From Cladorhizidae sp. MBARI D1340-BT2 (Eukaryota; Porifera; Demospongiae; Poecilosclerida; Cladorhizidae): a DNA stretch of 64,000 nt. A program made the position numbers and the translations under genes. Shown piece by piece: positions 35,289 to 47,150 of this stretch. Each line of letters opens with the position of its first letter. Position 1 is the first letter of the stretch. The notes under the pieces are model-generated. The model searched no databases. It had not been told where the DNA came from and was given only the letters and a program-made list of their open reading frames with translations. The stretch is from positions 24,871,816-24,935,815 of the forward strand of contig JAQNBH010000012.1 in NCBI GenBank assembly GCA_028752905.1. The letters are read 5' to 3'.

Positions 35289-36598
35289 CTATGGAGAAGG
35301 TGGTGAATAGTGGTGAGGGAAGTTAGGAGATGAAAAAGAAGTTGGTGGTGGTTGAGATGGCAAAGGTGAAAGTGGAAAAGGTGGGCGGGTGGGAAGAGAA
35401 GTGTGGAAACTGTTATTAGGAGGGTACGTGGATGGTGGAGGATAACAGTGCATTATTGTACTGAACATGGAGAGCATGCATTCCTCATGTTTCTCTTCCC
35501 TTTCCATCCTCTTCTCCTCAAGTGCTAGCTCCCTTGCATGCAGTTCTGCTTCCCACTGAGCTGCACGCTCCTCTGCTTGTTGAAAAATAAGGGCAAGCTC
35601 CCTCAGCCCACTGTCCTCATGCCGGCGTTTTTGTCCTACACCGGTTTAAAAGGAATAGTTAACACTGTATTGCACAAACTTCTAAATAAAAACCTTTCTT
35701 TTGAGCTGTTACTGCCTCTTTTCTGTGCTGAGAAATAGAAGTACCTAATAAAATAAATTAATCATTAATATTGTTTACAAAATAACTTGTTTACTTCGCT
35801 GAGAAGAGGGAATGCTTGACACAGTGTCAGTGTCACTTGTTCCCTCCACAAGTAGGCTGGGAGCAGAAATGGCTATATATCAGGTAATGCAAACAAAACG
35901 CAATAAAAAAGTTACTGTTGAAATTGAAATCATTACATTCTGTGTGAGAGGAGTCCTCATCCTCTGCTTAAGGGGAGGGTCCACTCATATCTATGATAAT
36001 TGAGTTTTCTACATATAACTCATCACTAGACATACCATTGTCATCCACCACATGTGATGCCCCTCCTGATGTGTGCTACTGCTGAGCTTCACTGCTCACC
36101 ACCACAAGAGGTGGGCGAGAGGCAGCCCGACTTCCCAATATGGCATCCATCTCTTCGTACATTGGGCATATAATTCACCCTTTCCCTTACACCTTCTTGC
36201 CATCCTTCACCTGACAGAGAGACAGTTTTATAACCACACTGATCAGTTCCATCGACCAAATAGCTAAATTAGCTCACTAGTTTTTGCTAGTGGATAGTTA
36301 TAAAACAGCCAGCAAAACCGAAAAGCTTATAGTTAAAATGATTACACCAGCAAGCCAGCAAAACCCAAAAGCTTAAAATGCTTATAGATAACGGTCTACA
36401 CCATCCAGTAAAACCAAAAAGCTTAAAATGCTTACCTTCCTATACCTCTGAGTGAGGTTCTTTATTTTGGTTTTGCATTGCCGTTCATGTCCCAAGACTT
36501 TGGCAATGCATTGATAGACTGACCTGTTCCTGGACATCCTCATCCCCCCAGATCACTACCAAAGCCTTCGTCTCCTCCCAAGTCCAACCAGCTGCCAT
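35289..36598 (-). pseudogene. Harbinger Myb/SANT-like DNA-binding protein
   Basis: Exon 1 36,598-36,436 starts MAAGWTWEETKALVVIWGDE. After a frameshift near VQEQ it continues SVYQCIAKVLGHERQCKTKI to the donor GGAAG|GTAAGC. Exon 2 starts at 36,210 after CTCTGTCAG. Further down it holds EEMDAILGSRAASRPPLVVV and a stop. Exon 3, 35,635-35,289, is open: a charged coiled-coil-like segment (QQAEERAAQWEAELHARELA) followed by a Pro-rich tail. The trihelix/Myb-like W-x-EETKALL...W pattern is that of the partner protein that brings Harbinger transposase to DNA. Confidence 0.7.
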
Positions 36599-36975
36599 AA
36601 CTCTTTCGTATCGAGGTTCACGCAGTAGCCGCGTTTTTGTCACGTGAGAATGCCGCACCCTCCATATATTTCACTCGGATAGTACCTTATAGCGATCGGA
36701 TCTACCTACCCCGGGTGGACCAGTCTGATCATGATCGGATCATACCCGGAAATATGTGAGTGCAGTGCAGACAGGATTTATATCGATCGGATGTAGATCA
36801 TTGCTATAGTGCGGACAGGCCTTCAGTTGCAATCATAACTTTCTCTGTTTCTCTGTTGCAAAGGGTGTTAATATGCTACCATGTTTTGACGTGTATTGAT
36901 TGGCAGGCAAGATGGGCATTCAGAGATTGTGCAGCACAATCTATAGACTGTGCAGATTCATAGATTGGATGGAAC

Positions 36976-38530
36976 ATATACCATCAGGCAAGCAGCACCT
37001 TATTCTTACTGATGAAGATACCTATGTGTCAAAGGCTTTGTAATGAGCTAATATACACACCAATCCCACCAACCCAACTCATACACACTTCACCATAACC
37101 TCCCTGACTTACACACCCAACCCATACCCCCTCTACCCACCAACTCTATCATACACACACTAACCACACTACATCAACTCATTCACACACTACCCACATT
37201 AGTTCAACATTCTCTCCACATCAACACATTCTACTACAATTAGTCGACCCTCACCCATCGTAAGTCAACCAAAATTTAGACCACATGCACAACCCAACTC
37301 AAACACACACACCATCCTAAACCAGCACTCATATACGCACACTTCACTATACCAATCATAACCACATCACTCCCACCACTCCAACTCAAACATACATCAC
37401 TTCACCACCCTATCCCATAAACACAGCACCCACACCATCCCAACCGAATGACACACACACCACCTCAACCCACACAAACACACCACTACCCCACTTCACT
37501 TATCCCACAACCCCAACCCATACACACCAAGCCCACAAACACCACCTCATACACACACACCATACCCACAATACCACCTCTTGCATGCACCTCTCCCACT
37601 ACCAAACTCATACCACACAACTCATACCCCCTCTATCCACCAACTAAATCATGCACACACTAACCCCCACCACCATAACTCACATACACATTACTCCCAT
37701 TAGTTCCAACACAAAAACATTCTTTATTTAGCTCCCACTCTCACACGTTCTCCTGCAATTAGTGCCCAATCCTCCCTCCCTTCCCTCCCCTCCCAAAACA
37801 CAGGTAGACCACTCCCTCGAGGTTTCATATAACTCAGGAGACCCAGGCGGAAGGAGTGGTACCCTTTGTTTCTGTAGATACACAGTGTCGCACATGGATA
37901 GCCACACCCACTAATATTAAATATGGCTGAAATATTATTCAAGCCTTTTTAAACTTGTGAAAGCGAAACTTATAAATCACCAAAAAATCCAATGGATTTG
38001 TGAATGGGACTGCCAGGATATGTAAAAGCTGGTGTGTGACTTGAAAAGTAGCACTAATTAACGGTTTTCTCACCCTCACTGGGACTGCCAGGATATGTAA
38101 AAGCTGGTGTGTGACTTGAAAAGTAGCACTAATTAACGGTTTTCTCACCCTCACTGCCACTACCAGGCTGATCACCTGAACCAAAAGCACTAACACAGTC
38201 AAAACAATAACATTTATTATGTATTAGCTAAATAAACCAATATAGCTAGTACTTCATTCATCTTATGACTCATTTACTCCAGTTTATGAAAAAATGCTTA
38301 CCTCAAACATTTATGCTAAATTAAAATTAAACAATTATGTACGCTCAATTGCATCATTTGTATGCTCTGTATTTTCTATTTCTGCATCAGCGAGTAACTA
38401 GCAACCTTTCCATTCTGGCAGCTGCGATATGAAAGTTGACTCGTACCGATGACTTGTCTTTCTTAAAAAAAATTGCCAATGATTTAACTGAATGCTTTGG
38501 CCTTTAGGAGCATATGAAGACACGGAGACA
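36976..38530. repeat. Array unit 4, rest of module A, modules B and C
   Basis: Module A resumes for about 65 bp, jumps by deletion to CA-rich module B (37,041-37,720), then module C. Within module C a block of about 73 bp (GACTGCCAGGATATGTAAAA onward) is tandemly duplicated at 38,008 and 38,083. Confidence 0.7.
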
Positions 38531-38531
38531 A

Positions 38532-38681
38532 TGCAACACATTTATACTCACTGGCAATACATGTATACTCACTGGCAACACATTTATACTCACTGGCAAC
38601 ATATTTATACTCACTGGCAACATATTTATGCTCACTGGCATCACATTTATACTCACTGGCAACACATTTATACTCTCTGGT
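38532..38681. repeat. 21-bp minisatellite, unit 4
   Basis: Only about seven copies of the module D unit, the shortest of the four arrays. Confidence 0.95.
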
Positions 38682-38866
38682 GAGGTGTGTCACATGAAAT
38701 GCACATGATTCATGATCTGTCAGACAGTGCTGGGTGTAGTTCACACCCTGATCTTAAGAGTTGAGATTCAGCAGTCGGGCAGCTGCAGGCGTGCATCAGT
38801 GTTGCTGCGCTTATACACTCTAGCATTCAATCAAGTCATGAATCACATGCATTTACCCAAGCCTAA

Positions 38867-39326
38867 TGGCTGGTTCACAATATACTGCGAGAACTTCATA
38901 TCGGATCGCGTTGCATCACTTCTAGCTGTTCACAACAACAGAGTCTACGCTCGAACAAACTTGAACTTTCACCCAACTGGAACCCCACCCATTAATTAAC
39001 AGATGCTAGCACTCATGTCATTCGCACATCCAATACAATACGGAAAGTTATCACTGAGCACTTCGATAAGGTTTCATCGTCCGTTCAGGTTTGAAATCAC
39101 CAGCTTTTACTGAAAAATCAAAATAAAGCACACCAGAATGACGAAATACTCAAATAAATGCACACCTGAATGATACAATGACAGGTCACAACGCCACTCG
39201 AATAGAACTCAAGTGGTGCGATGTGGTGCTATTTGACATGTGACACGATTTTGTGTTCACAATATAATTTTTTATAATGCATTGCGTCGCATCGCTTAAA
39301 GTGTCTTGCATATTGTGAATCAGCCT
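38867..39326. mobile_element. Harbinger-type MITE, unit 4 copy
   Basis: About 460 bp; the same element and insertion site as 20,251-20,676, with TAA on both sides (38,864-38,866 and 39,327-39,329) and tips GGCTGGTTCACAATAT and its complement. It has an extra segment near 39,230-39,270. Confidence 0.7.
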
Positions 39327-39732
39327 TAACAGGCAACACAAGCCAGCACAACTAATAATTTACACTTTCCCACATGATAATCTGTGGGACCTCTCTCACC
39401 TCACACTTACATGGCACTAACATGATAGGACACTAGTTACACTTGTATTTGTATAATCAGATATTACCTTATTTGGTTATTGTACAATCATGGCTGGTGA
39501 ACCTATAATTATAAGAGAACCGCTAAAGTTTGACATAGCGAACTAGTCAACAGGATTCTGTTCTGTTCCACCTTGTCATATTCATACTTGATTCAGTTGT
39601 AGTTTAACCTGTTTTTGCACCTTGTTTCTCTTAATTAATATTTAAGCTATAATCAGAGAACTCTATTCTAGATTAGTCACAACTAGAAGTTAGCTGTAGA
39701 CTCTGATAAAGAAAGGATTGCAAAACCCTAAG
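39327..39732 (+). repeat. 5' LTR of module E, unit 4
   Basis: Matches 20,677-21,046 and the split downstream copy 42,497-44,092. It ends near GGATTGCAAAACCCTAA. The following 300 bases are an untranslated leader also seen in unit 2. The two LTRs of this unit differ at many positions, so the insertion is old. Confidence 0.55.
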
Positions 39733-40049
39733 AGATGGTGATAGCTTACCGAATGAACCTTGATCATTGATTAGATCACTCAGCCAGAGACCACATATTA
39801 GTCCAGATTAGCACACGTTTGATCCAACTAGAAGGACTGGACCTCCGTACACGCTCGACCAGAGACCAGAGTCCGGCAGAGTTACAGACCAGTCCAGATG
39901 TACCAAGTAGAAATATTGCCAGCTTTTTTCGGTATTGCTGTCGTCGGTATGACTATTTGAATTGACACTACAAAGATTTATTGTCATTGGCTACACCAGT
40001 TACAGGTTTGTTTGTTAGCAGCCAAGTATACTAAAGAGAAAGTATATCT

Positions 40050-42490
40050 TTGCCATCCCACCTGCCATCACTCACATGACAACCTGGTACAGGACAATCT
40101 GAATGCAAGTTAGACACCGTAGCTTCGAATTCTATGGTTTCCAAGACTGCACTTCCGGAAGGTTGTTTGGCGGGAGAAAATCTATCCTTAATATGGGTGA
40201 CTGGACTCCCCAAGGAATTTGACTTGGCCAACAGAAACATTGACATGGTGGGAGACTGCAAAACTTCAAGGAGCTGTGGCCGATGGCATCACTGCTGATG
40301 TGCTACTGGGTCAAGATAATCCATTCCTAAACCCACTTACTTGAGAGCCATTAGTGAAAGAGGGACTGACAAGTGAAGCACAAGTTATGTTGGTACAGAT
40401 CAGACAAGCTGCAAAGCAAGAGCAAGAACAGCTGCAGGATGACAAGACAGCCACAATGTACTCAGCAGACACACTCCCACCGTGGGAAGGGTTAATTGGA
40501 AATCAAGCAAATTTTTTGTTAACCTGGATCAGAAACCCAGAAAAAGCAAACGATAGAAACAACAAGATGCTTAAGACTTTGTCTCTATCCCAGCTCTCCT
40601 TCCTGACATAAACACATCTTCTAAATCAGATGAGAAGACACCCTCTCAACCAAATGAAAGCGAACCCTCTTAAGAAGATTAGACTGCACCCTCTAAAGCA
40701 GATTAGACTGCACCCACTCAACCAGATGAAAACACACACTCTCAAACAGATGAGAACACAACCTCTAAAATTGTTGGTAAACCAGTCCATGATGATGAAC
40801 ACGATTGCACAGGCTTTAGTGCTGGGCAACAAAACAACTCTTCCTTGCACAAAGCATGTGAACTGCTGAACCAGGGAAACTCTGATTACTTTTTTAGATT
40901 GGATTATTATTTAGAATTCGACACGACAAGTTAGACATGCACCAACTATTGTTGCCAGATTACACATGACAGCAAGCCATCTGGTTAGCTCACACTCTCC
41001 CAATAAGTGCTCACCTCGGATACAAGAAAACCAGACCCAGACTGTTGGCCCACTTTTACAGGCTAGGTCTCAGTCGGGATGTGTATCTAGCCTGTGAATC
41101 CTGTGCTAAATGCCAGAAGGCAGCTAGACGCCTACAAACCCGGGTTCCACTCCACTAATCTCTATGCCAATTATCACAGAAGCAATGACAAGGAAGCTAT
41201 TGACATAGTCGACACTTTGCCTAAAACTAGAGCGTATCTGATAACATTCATGGATTTTGCCTACGTATCCTGATGACACACAACACAGGAAAGTTGATGG
41301 TGAAACTGTTTCTTCTGATCCGATGGAGATATTCTCTCTCCTAAGATTACCAGCTAAACTACTGGCAAATCATGGCAGCAATTTTGTGTCTTCCTTGATG
41401 ATGACCTTGTATCATAAACTAGGCATTCACCACATCAAAGCAAGTTCTAACCACCCTTAGAGGAACGGTGTGTTAGAATAGTTTCATGCACATTGAAAAA
41501 AATTATTAAGCAGGTCAGTAAACACAAACAAGAATGGGACACATTGCTTCCTGCAATCTTGTTTGCTTATAAGTTATAGGGAAGTTCCAACAATCAACAG
41601 GATTTTCTCCCTTTGCTTTAGTCTTCATGTTAGACGAGCTCTTCAGATTTTGGAAGAGACCTGGACTGGCAGTCAGTGGAAAAACACCACTGAGGTTCAA
41701 CGATTAACGACCACAAGGGAGAACCTGGAAGAGTTGCAGCACATAGATCAGCAACAGAAGAACTACCAAGAACAGACAGAAAGTCGCTTCTACCTGAAAA
41801 AAGATCCTTCAAGCAGGGTTAGCAAGTGTTGATATTCACCCCAGCTGTTTCTGGCAAACTCATTGCCCAATCACAAAGACCTTATGAAATCATCAGCAAA
41901 GTATCAACAGTTACATACAGAGTGCACATGCATGACAGAAAGAAAACAATTCTTGTCAACATGATGAAGTCTTGTCACAGTTCATTGGCATCTGTATTTT
42001 GTATCACCTTAGATGAAGACTGTGAAGGGACTTCTCTTACCAACCCTATGGGAATCAGACCCAAAAGCTCTCATGGTACCAAACATGATGAACAGATTTA
42101 CAGCTCCAATGCTTGATGGATATTTCCCCAACAGTCTTCAGAAATACTTCTGGGAAAACAATGGCAGTGGAACATGTAATTGAGACCAAGCAAACCCAGC
42201 CCATCAGGTTCCGCCAAGGTGAGTTTCCAAGTCTACGGAAGATGGTATTCTCAAGGAAATCCAGACATTGTTGGAACATAATATTATAGAAATGTAAGAG
42301 CCTAGGGTCATTTCCAATCCTACAGGTGAAGAAGAAAGGTGATGTGGTGAGGATGTGCATTGAATACAGCCAATTGAATGCACTGACACAAGCCGACCAA
42401 CAGCCAGACAAGACACGTATTGTTTACAGATCAGTAATGAAATTTTTTACTCCTGCTCTAGCTAACTACTCCAAACCCTTTAATAAGGAA
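40050..42490 (+). pseudogene. Decayed Gypsy-type pol, unit 4
   Basis: Protease remnant near 40,110 with KLDTVASNSMVSK (DTVA). Then RQAAKQEQEQLQDD (about 40,405); the CTCTCAAxCAGATGA spacer; an integrase zinc finger with SCAKCQKAARR (41,098); a core fragment reading HYIKAS-like text near 41,425; integrase tail VTYRVHMHDRKKTI (41,910); and the RT start near 42,120-42,415, stopping at CIEYSQLNALTQA like the other units. Multiple stops and shifts. The RT palm and RNase H are missing here too. Confidence 0.75.
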
Positions 42491-42666
42491 AGGGATGGGT
42501 GAATGTGCGAGACCTCTCACCTCATACTTATACTGTTACTAACATGGCCAGTACACACACTTGCATTTGATTGGTTATTTGTAGTCTGATTCATTACCTT
42601 ATTTGGTTATTGCACAAACACAAGAACCTATTCATAAGGAACTTAAGGTTTGAGCTAGAGAACTAG

Positions 42667-43916
42667 CAAGGGCGTAGGAACTGCAGCGGCCGGAGCGGCC
42701 ATGGCCGCTACACTTTTTACCTAAAAAATAAAATAAAATTAAAATTAAAAAAAAATTTTAAAAAATGTAAAAAAATTATTAAAAAATTAAAAAATTGCGC
42801 GCACATGCGCGCGCCCACGAGTTGTGTGAATGCCAATTGAACCACATCAGCCCAAGGATTTCCGTTTCAGAATTTGAAAAGAAATGTGTGGTAAATAGAA
42901 GTTTCCAGCCCCCATGGTTCCTCAGGTGGCCTTGGATACACTACATGGAGGGCAGAGATGTGCTAAAGCAAGTGAAGAGAAGAAGCTTCAGTGGTCAGAT
43001 GCAGCCTTCATTACCAAGGGCTTCTCCAATTGGAAGGATATACTGCAATTACAAAAATGAGAAAGCCTAGAAACTCGTCTTCTGCCACAGGCTCCTGCGA
43101 GGACCTCAGGAGATTGACTATAAAATCTGCTTAACTTGCATATCAATTGGACTTTAATCCCATGAATCTTGTTTAAATATTTAAATAAATCATTAAATAA
43201 AATATATATACTCGAGTATACAACCTTATCACTTGGTAACATCACTTGGTAAATAAATGCTGAGTGAGACACAGCTCCTGTTTTTGTCTAGTTCTTTACA
43301 GTTTGAATGTCTTACTTCCTGATTACAGAGTTAATTTCTTATAATATCTTTACAGTTTATAATAAATATATTGTGTCTATTATTTTATCCTGGGTTGTAT
43401 CCATGTTTGAGTAAAACCTGGGTAAAACCGGGTAAAATGTATTTAACCTAACCCGGGTTACACCCAAGCCCTGAGTAAAACCGGCGAACTCTGCCTTGAA
43501 TGTGCACAAACATCGCACTGATCGATTGAGTTTAGTAGAGATAGGCAATGAATTTATCAGAGAATCTATATAGTCGCCAAGAAAATATCTTTGATAAATT
43601 TAAACAAACTGATTTAGACCTGATAATATATGTGATGTAATAGCAACAACTATATATCTTATGAGAAACAATAACATAATTGTATATAGTAATGGTGATA
43701 ATAGCACTTCAAGCATCGTCAAGGGATGGGTCCTGGCTTGTAGTGTGCCCATCATTGCAGCAAGTTCCCTCTGACTGACATTAGGTAAGGTTTGAAAATG
43801 CATGCATGAAGTTGTTTTTTTGTAAGTTTCCAAACCAAACCCACCTTTGTAAAACCACACCCTGGTGTGGCAAGGCGAAGGGCCTCTACACTTAAGAATT
43901 GCTTCCTACGCCCCTG
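42667..43916 (+). mobile_element. hAT element, 1,250 bp, with 5-bp target duplication
   Basis: Tips CAAGGGCGTAGGAA and (complement) CAGGGGCGTAGGAA, flanked by ACTAG at 42,662-42,666 and 43,917-43,921. The 5' LTR of the same unit gives the empty site (GCGAACTAGTCAACAGG). It encodes only a TTF-type finger region, so it is an internally deleted copy. Confidence 0.88.
42850..43066 (+). pseudogene. TTF-type zinc finger fragment of hAT transposase
   Basis: The frame reads SFQPPWFLRWPWIHYMEGRD and then, after a break, text equivalent to AFITKGFSNWKD. That is the WF..W.WLHY...F..KGF.NWK signature of the TTF finger before ZMYM/KIAA1586-type hAT cores. The Cys pair between the two halves is not preserved. 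No catalytic core follows. Confidence 0.6.
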
Positions 43917-44375
43917 ACTAGTCAACAGGATTCTGTTCTGTTCCACCCGGTCAGCTTCATACTTGATTCAGTTGTAGTTGTTTCAGTTGTAGTTGTTAGT
44001 GTATTAACTTATAATCAGAGAACTCCATTCTAGCTTAGTGAAAACCAGCAGTTAGCTTTAGATTCTGGTAGAGAAAGGATTGCAAAACCCTAACAGTATT
44101 ACATGTGAAATGTGTTACCAGTGAGTGTAAATGTGTCTCTTCTAATTCACCCGAAGAAGACGGAGCATTTCAGTTGCAACATTGGCAAAAACATAACAAA
44201 AAACTGATAAAAAGATAAATCTCTGATGCTAATGAATTCAGTTAAAAATTACCCTCAAGAAAAATGGACGTTGCCACTTCTCCTTCCATTGATTGCTGGA
44301 AGCTACTCCCATTGTAAAATCTCCACGAAGACGTGAGGAAGCCACAAAGTTCATAACATAGCAACCCAATGATAA

Positions 44376-45994
44376 GATAGCTTATTGTAGCTAGCTAAAT
44401 TTGGTGAGCACAGTGAAGTTGTTCTTAAGATGCCTCTAGATTTGCTAGTCAGCATGTGTCCCCTTAATGGCATCTTTCTTACTGCTGTAAGTAAAGCAGA
44501 AGATGCCATGGCTCAATTTCTGTACTCCATTGTTAACTTTACAGAGCAATGTGGAGGGGGAAGGACAAGTGAAGAGCAAGCACGAGGTAAAGGGATTGAA
44601 AAGTTATGCTAATCAGAACATTTCACATGTGCCAGGAGAAATGGAGCTGGTCTGAAGACTTTGGAGGTCTTTTCATGAATACCTAACAGAACATCACATA
44701 ACCACACTAGCTTTGAAGTCACATGTTCTAGCCTATATGGAGATTTTTCTGTCCTGATGAGTTTATGCCGAGTATTGAACCTGTGAATGCACATATTTTA
44801 AGGGGTTGTATCTATAATTACAAACTACGCACCTGCAAAGAAGCATTTATGCATTCGAATCGTGGGAATATGGTTGAGCAGTTGCAAAAGTGTTCAGGAT
44901 TGTTCTACCTTACGTAATATCTAGATACACAAGAACTATGTTTATACAGCAAATATATATATACTTGTAAAAAAGAAGATAAACAAGACTGTCCCCATGT
45001 AGTGACACCCTTTACCACTTACAATATACACACCAACACAACCAGCTACACCAACCTTTGCTGCTTAAGATGGAAATAATGTCTTCAGCACATTCAAAAA
45101 AGGTTCCCTCCACACATACTCGAAGAAGATTCCTGTAAGTCTTTGGATGACCAGCTTTAGATCTCCAACACACCAGAAGAGCCCACCTGTAAATAGTGTG
45201 CATCTATAAAACCACATCCACAATTCACATATTTAGCATTGTAGTACCTTTGTAGATCATAACTGTATGTGGTCTCTATGTGCTGCATGTCAGACAAGTT
45301 CAGTCCTAGCAGATATGCCTTATATTGCCAACGATAGAGTTTTGCAGAAATTCGACCTAGGTCCACATCTGACATTATCACATCATCTAGGTAACCATGG
45401 TTGCACTTGGGAACTTTGGCCAGCAGTTCGTCGTATTTCTACAATAATAACTAAAATAACAACAGAAACAACTAATTTAGCATGAAGATCATGGCTTCAT
45501 AGAGTCATTTTAGTTGCCGGGTTGAGTGGGGATGAGTGTCGAGCCTGGAATTGTTCATAGCATTACATGGACCCATTAGCCTGACTTTTGGTTAGACGAA
45601 GTTAAGATAAGTCTTAATAGATAAGTAACACTAACCTGGCTAGGCTCAGGTGAATCACAATTGAAGGACCTGAATTAACTTTAGCAGGTTTTAGCATAAT
45701 TTTGACAACAAAAATCGTGGGAATGTATTTTACGTGTTATCTACTTAATTGCCAAGTTCATTTAACTGCCATTGTCAATTAACTAACGTCAGCTAAAAAA
45801 AATTGGCAATGCATACAATATACCTATTATGATACAATAATTATATATTTTTTAAATCCTTGTGGTGTAGGTGGTAGATGGGGTAATCCCTGATCCCCTG
45901 ACTCCCTGTGTATCCATGATGCTAACCTTTGCCTTGATGCTGCTTGAGAATGCAGTGATGGCAGCTGCTTCTTCGACAGTTTTTCCAGTAACAT
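44376..45994 (-). CDS. Death-domain protein gene, unit 4 copy (spliced)
   Basis: Exon A 45,994-45,927 (DVTGKTVEEAAAITAF); exon B 45,438-45,248 (KYDELLAKVPKCNHGYLDD ... SYDLQ); a short gt-ag intron; exon C from 45,186 (WALLVCWRSKAGHPKTYRNL ... CAEDIISILSSKG), to a stop at 45,012 or by splicing to exon D near 44,475. In exon D this copy lacks one base relative to units 1 and 3 (CACATGCTGACTAGC), shifting the frame of the possible tail. Exons A-C are intact, with the Death-domain pattern RLYRWQYKAYLLGLNLSDMQ. The start codon is not found. Confidence 0.6.
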
Positions 45995-46165
45995 CTGCAG
46001 CAACAACAGCTAGTCAATGAGTGGATTATTTGTGTGAGTGCATCAATGGAAGGTTTTATTTACACTACTACTAAACATACCAAGCAAGTGTATGTCCACA
46101 AGTGAACCATAAACTCTGGTTGCCTATCACCAAAATATCTAACCAAACTCAGCAAGAAAATCAGT

Positions 46166-46480
46166 GAATTTCGTTAAATTTCATTTTCCAACAGTGCACT
46201 TTACCACGTACTTAAGTTTTAGTGCTTAATGAAACAAGTCATTGCATAGAGTAGGTCCCACAGGTGCTAATTTCAACTCTCTAGCAGTTGGCAATCTGGA
46301 GATATTTATGTGGCAAAATCAGGCATTCAGGTTTTGAGGTTCCCCCCACTTTAGCTCCAGTAACTTGGCTATAGTTATACTTACATGTATGAGAAATGTT
46401 TTAGTATCAAAAGGGAGCACACAGAGAGACCTATGGAGCTATAAAATGGTAACCTTAGTCCCCACCCCCCCACCCCCCAA
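46166..46480. mobile_element. Half of a foldback element
   Basis: Matches the right arm of the 5,728-6,468 foldback (CCACGTACTTAAGTTTTAG, then CATTCAGGTTTTGAGGTTCC) and ends in a C-rich tip. The left arm is missing. It interrupts module F of unit 4; unit 1 reads across near 10,045. Confidence 0.7.
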
Positions 46481-47150
46481 CACTAAGTTATTACTAAACA
46501 AATAATGCACACATTGAATCTTCTACTACATAAATGAATACTTCTAATTATTTATTAGACATGAGCAGAGAGCTATACTTCTGTTATATGAGCCATATGA
46601 AGATGGAGCAAGTCTAATATGCCAGATGAAGAAGGAGCTATTCATGAGTCACACTAAGAAAGAACTGAACTCCTGAGACACACCAATAAAGAAGAGCATG
46701 TAGTGTTTGCTGGAAGGCTGTGTAGCTTTCCTCATAATATGAGCCTCCATAAACTGAAGGCCCAGCCAAAAAGTTAATGTTCAAGATGGCAGTTGTGGTT
46801 TTCAGTTAAAAAGTAGTTGTACGTCTCTGCAACAAAACTTATGTATAGCAATATTCCTATGCTCCTAGTGCTGGTGTGAGACTCCCCAAGCTTCAGTCCC
46901 AACATTAAACACTGCCATACCTCTAGTCATAGCCCTGGCCTAAACCATAGTTCTATACCTGCCCCAACATCTGACATTCCCTTATCCCTAACTCAAACCC
47001 CAGACAACTCACACCTAGCTGGACATCCCCATACTCCTAGGCTGACACTATAATGCCACACATGTCCTTCACTCTCCGCAATAGACAGACGCAAACAAGA
47101 ACAGCAGCACAGAAAACAAGAACAAAATGTTAAGCAGAACAGACCATTTA
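46481..47150. repeat. End of unit 4 and partial unit 5 module A
   Basis: The end of module F is followed from about 46,740 by leader module A. It matches units 1 and 2 up to the AGCAGAACAGACCA word at 47,134-47,147, after which the array stops and hAT coding sequence begins. Confidence 0.65.

Larger units (their letters stand above)
34188..36822 (+). mobile_element. PIF/Harbinger transposon, 2,635 bp
   Basis: Tips AGGCATGTCCGCACT and (complement) AGGCCTGTCCGCACT, with TCA on both sides (34,185-34,187 and 36,823-36,825). Both subterminal regions repeat GTCTGCACTGCA and GATC-rich words. It carries the two genes normal for the superfamily: a DDE transposase on + and a Myb/SANT-like protein on -, convergent. 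Both are broken. Confidence 0.88.
33693..36975. mobile_element. Outer inverted-repeat element carrying a Harbinger
   Basis: Ends are GTTCCATCCAATCTATGA and its complement. The inverted similarity extends about 140 bp inward on both sides, including CATGGTAGCATATTAACACC near 33,788 and its complement near 36,865. At the left, 33,693-33,836 alone already forms a GTTCCA...TGGAAC inverted pair, suggesting a small MITE or a duplicated terminus. Outside the inner Harbinger only about 650 bp remain, with no recognised gene. Flanks are (TA)n, so the target duplication cannot be read. Confidence 0.6.
42497..44092 (+). repeat. 3' LTR of module E, unit 4, split by a hAT element
   Basis: LTR sequence at 42,497-42,666 and 43,917-44,092; the hAT at 42,667-43,916 lies inside. 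It ends GGATTGCAAAACCCTAACA, supporting the 5' LTR end call. Confidence 0.6.

Noticed and set aside
44430..44612. + strand frame conserved in part with 8,370-8,520 and 30,270-30,420
   Set aside because: Its first part lies antisense to the likely last exon of the Death-domain gene, and units 1 and 3 carry frame breaks. The GCT|GTAAGT word could be a + strand donor, so a non-coding or antisense transcript is not excluded.
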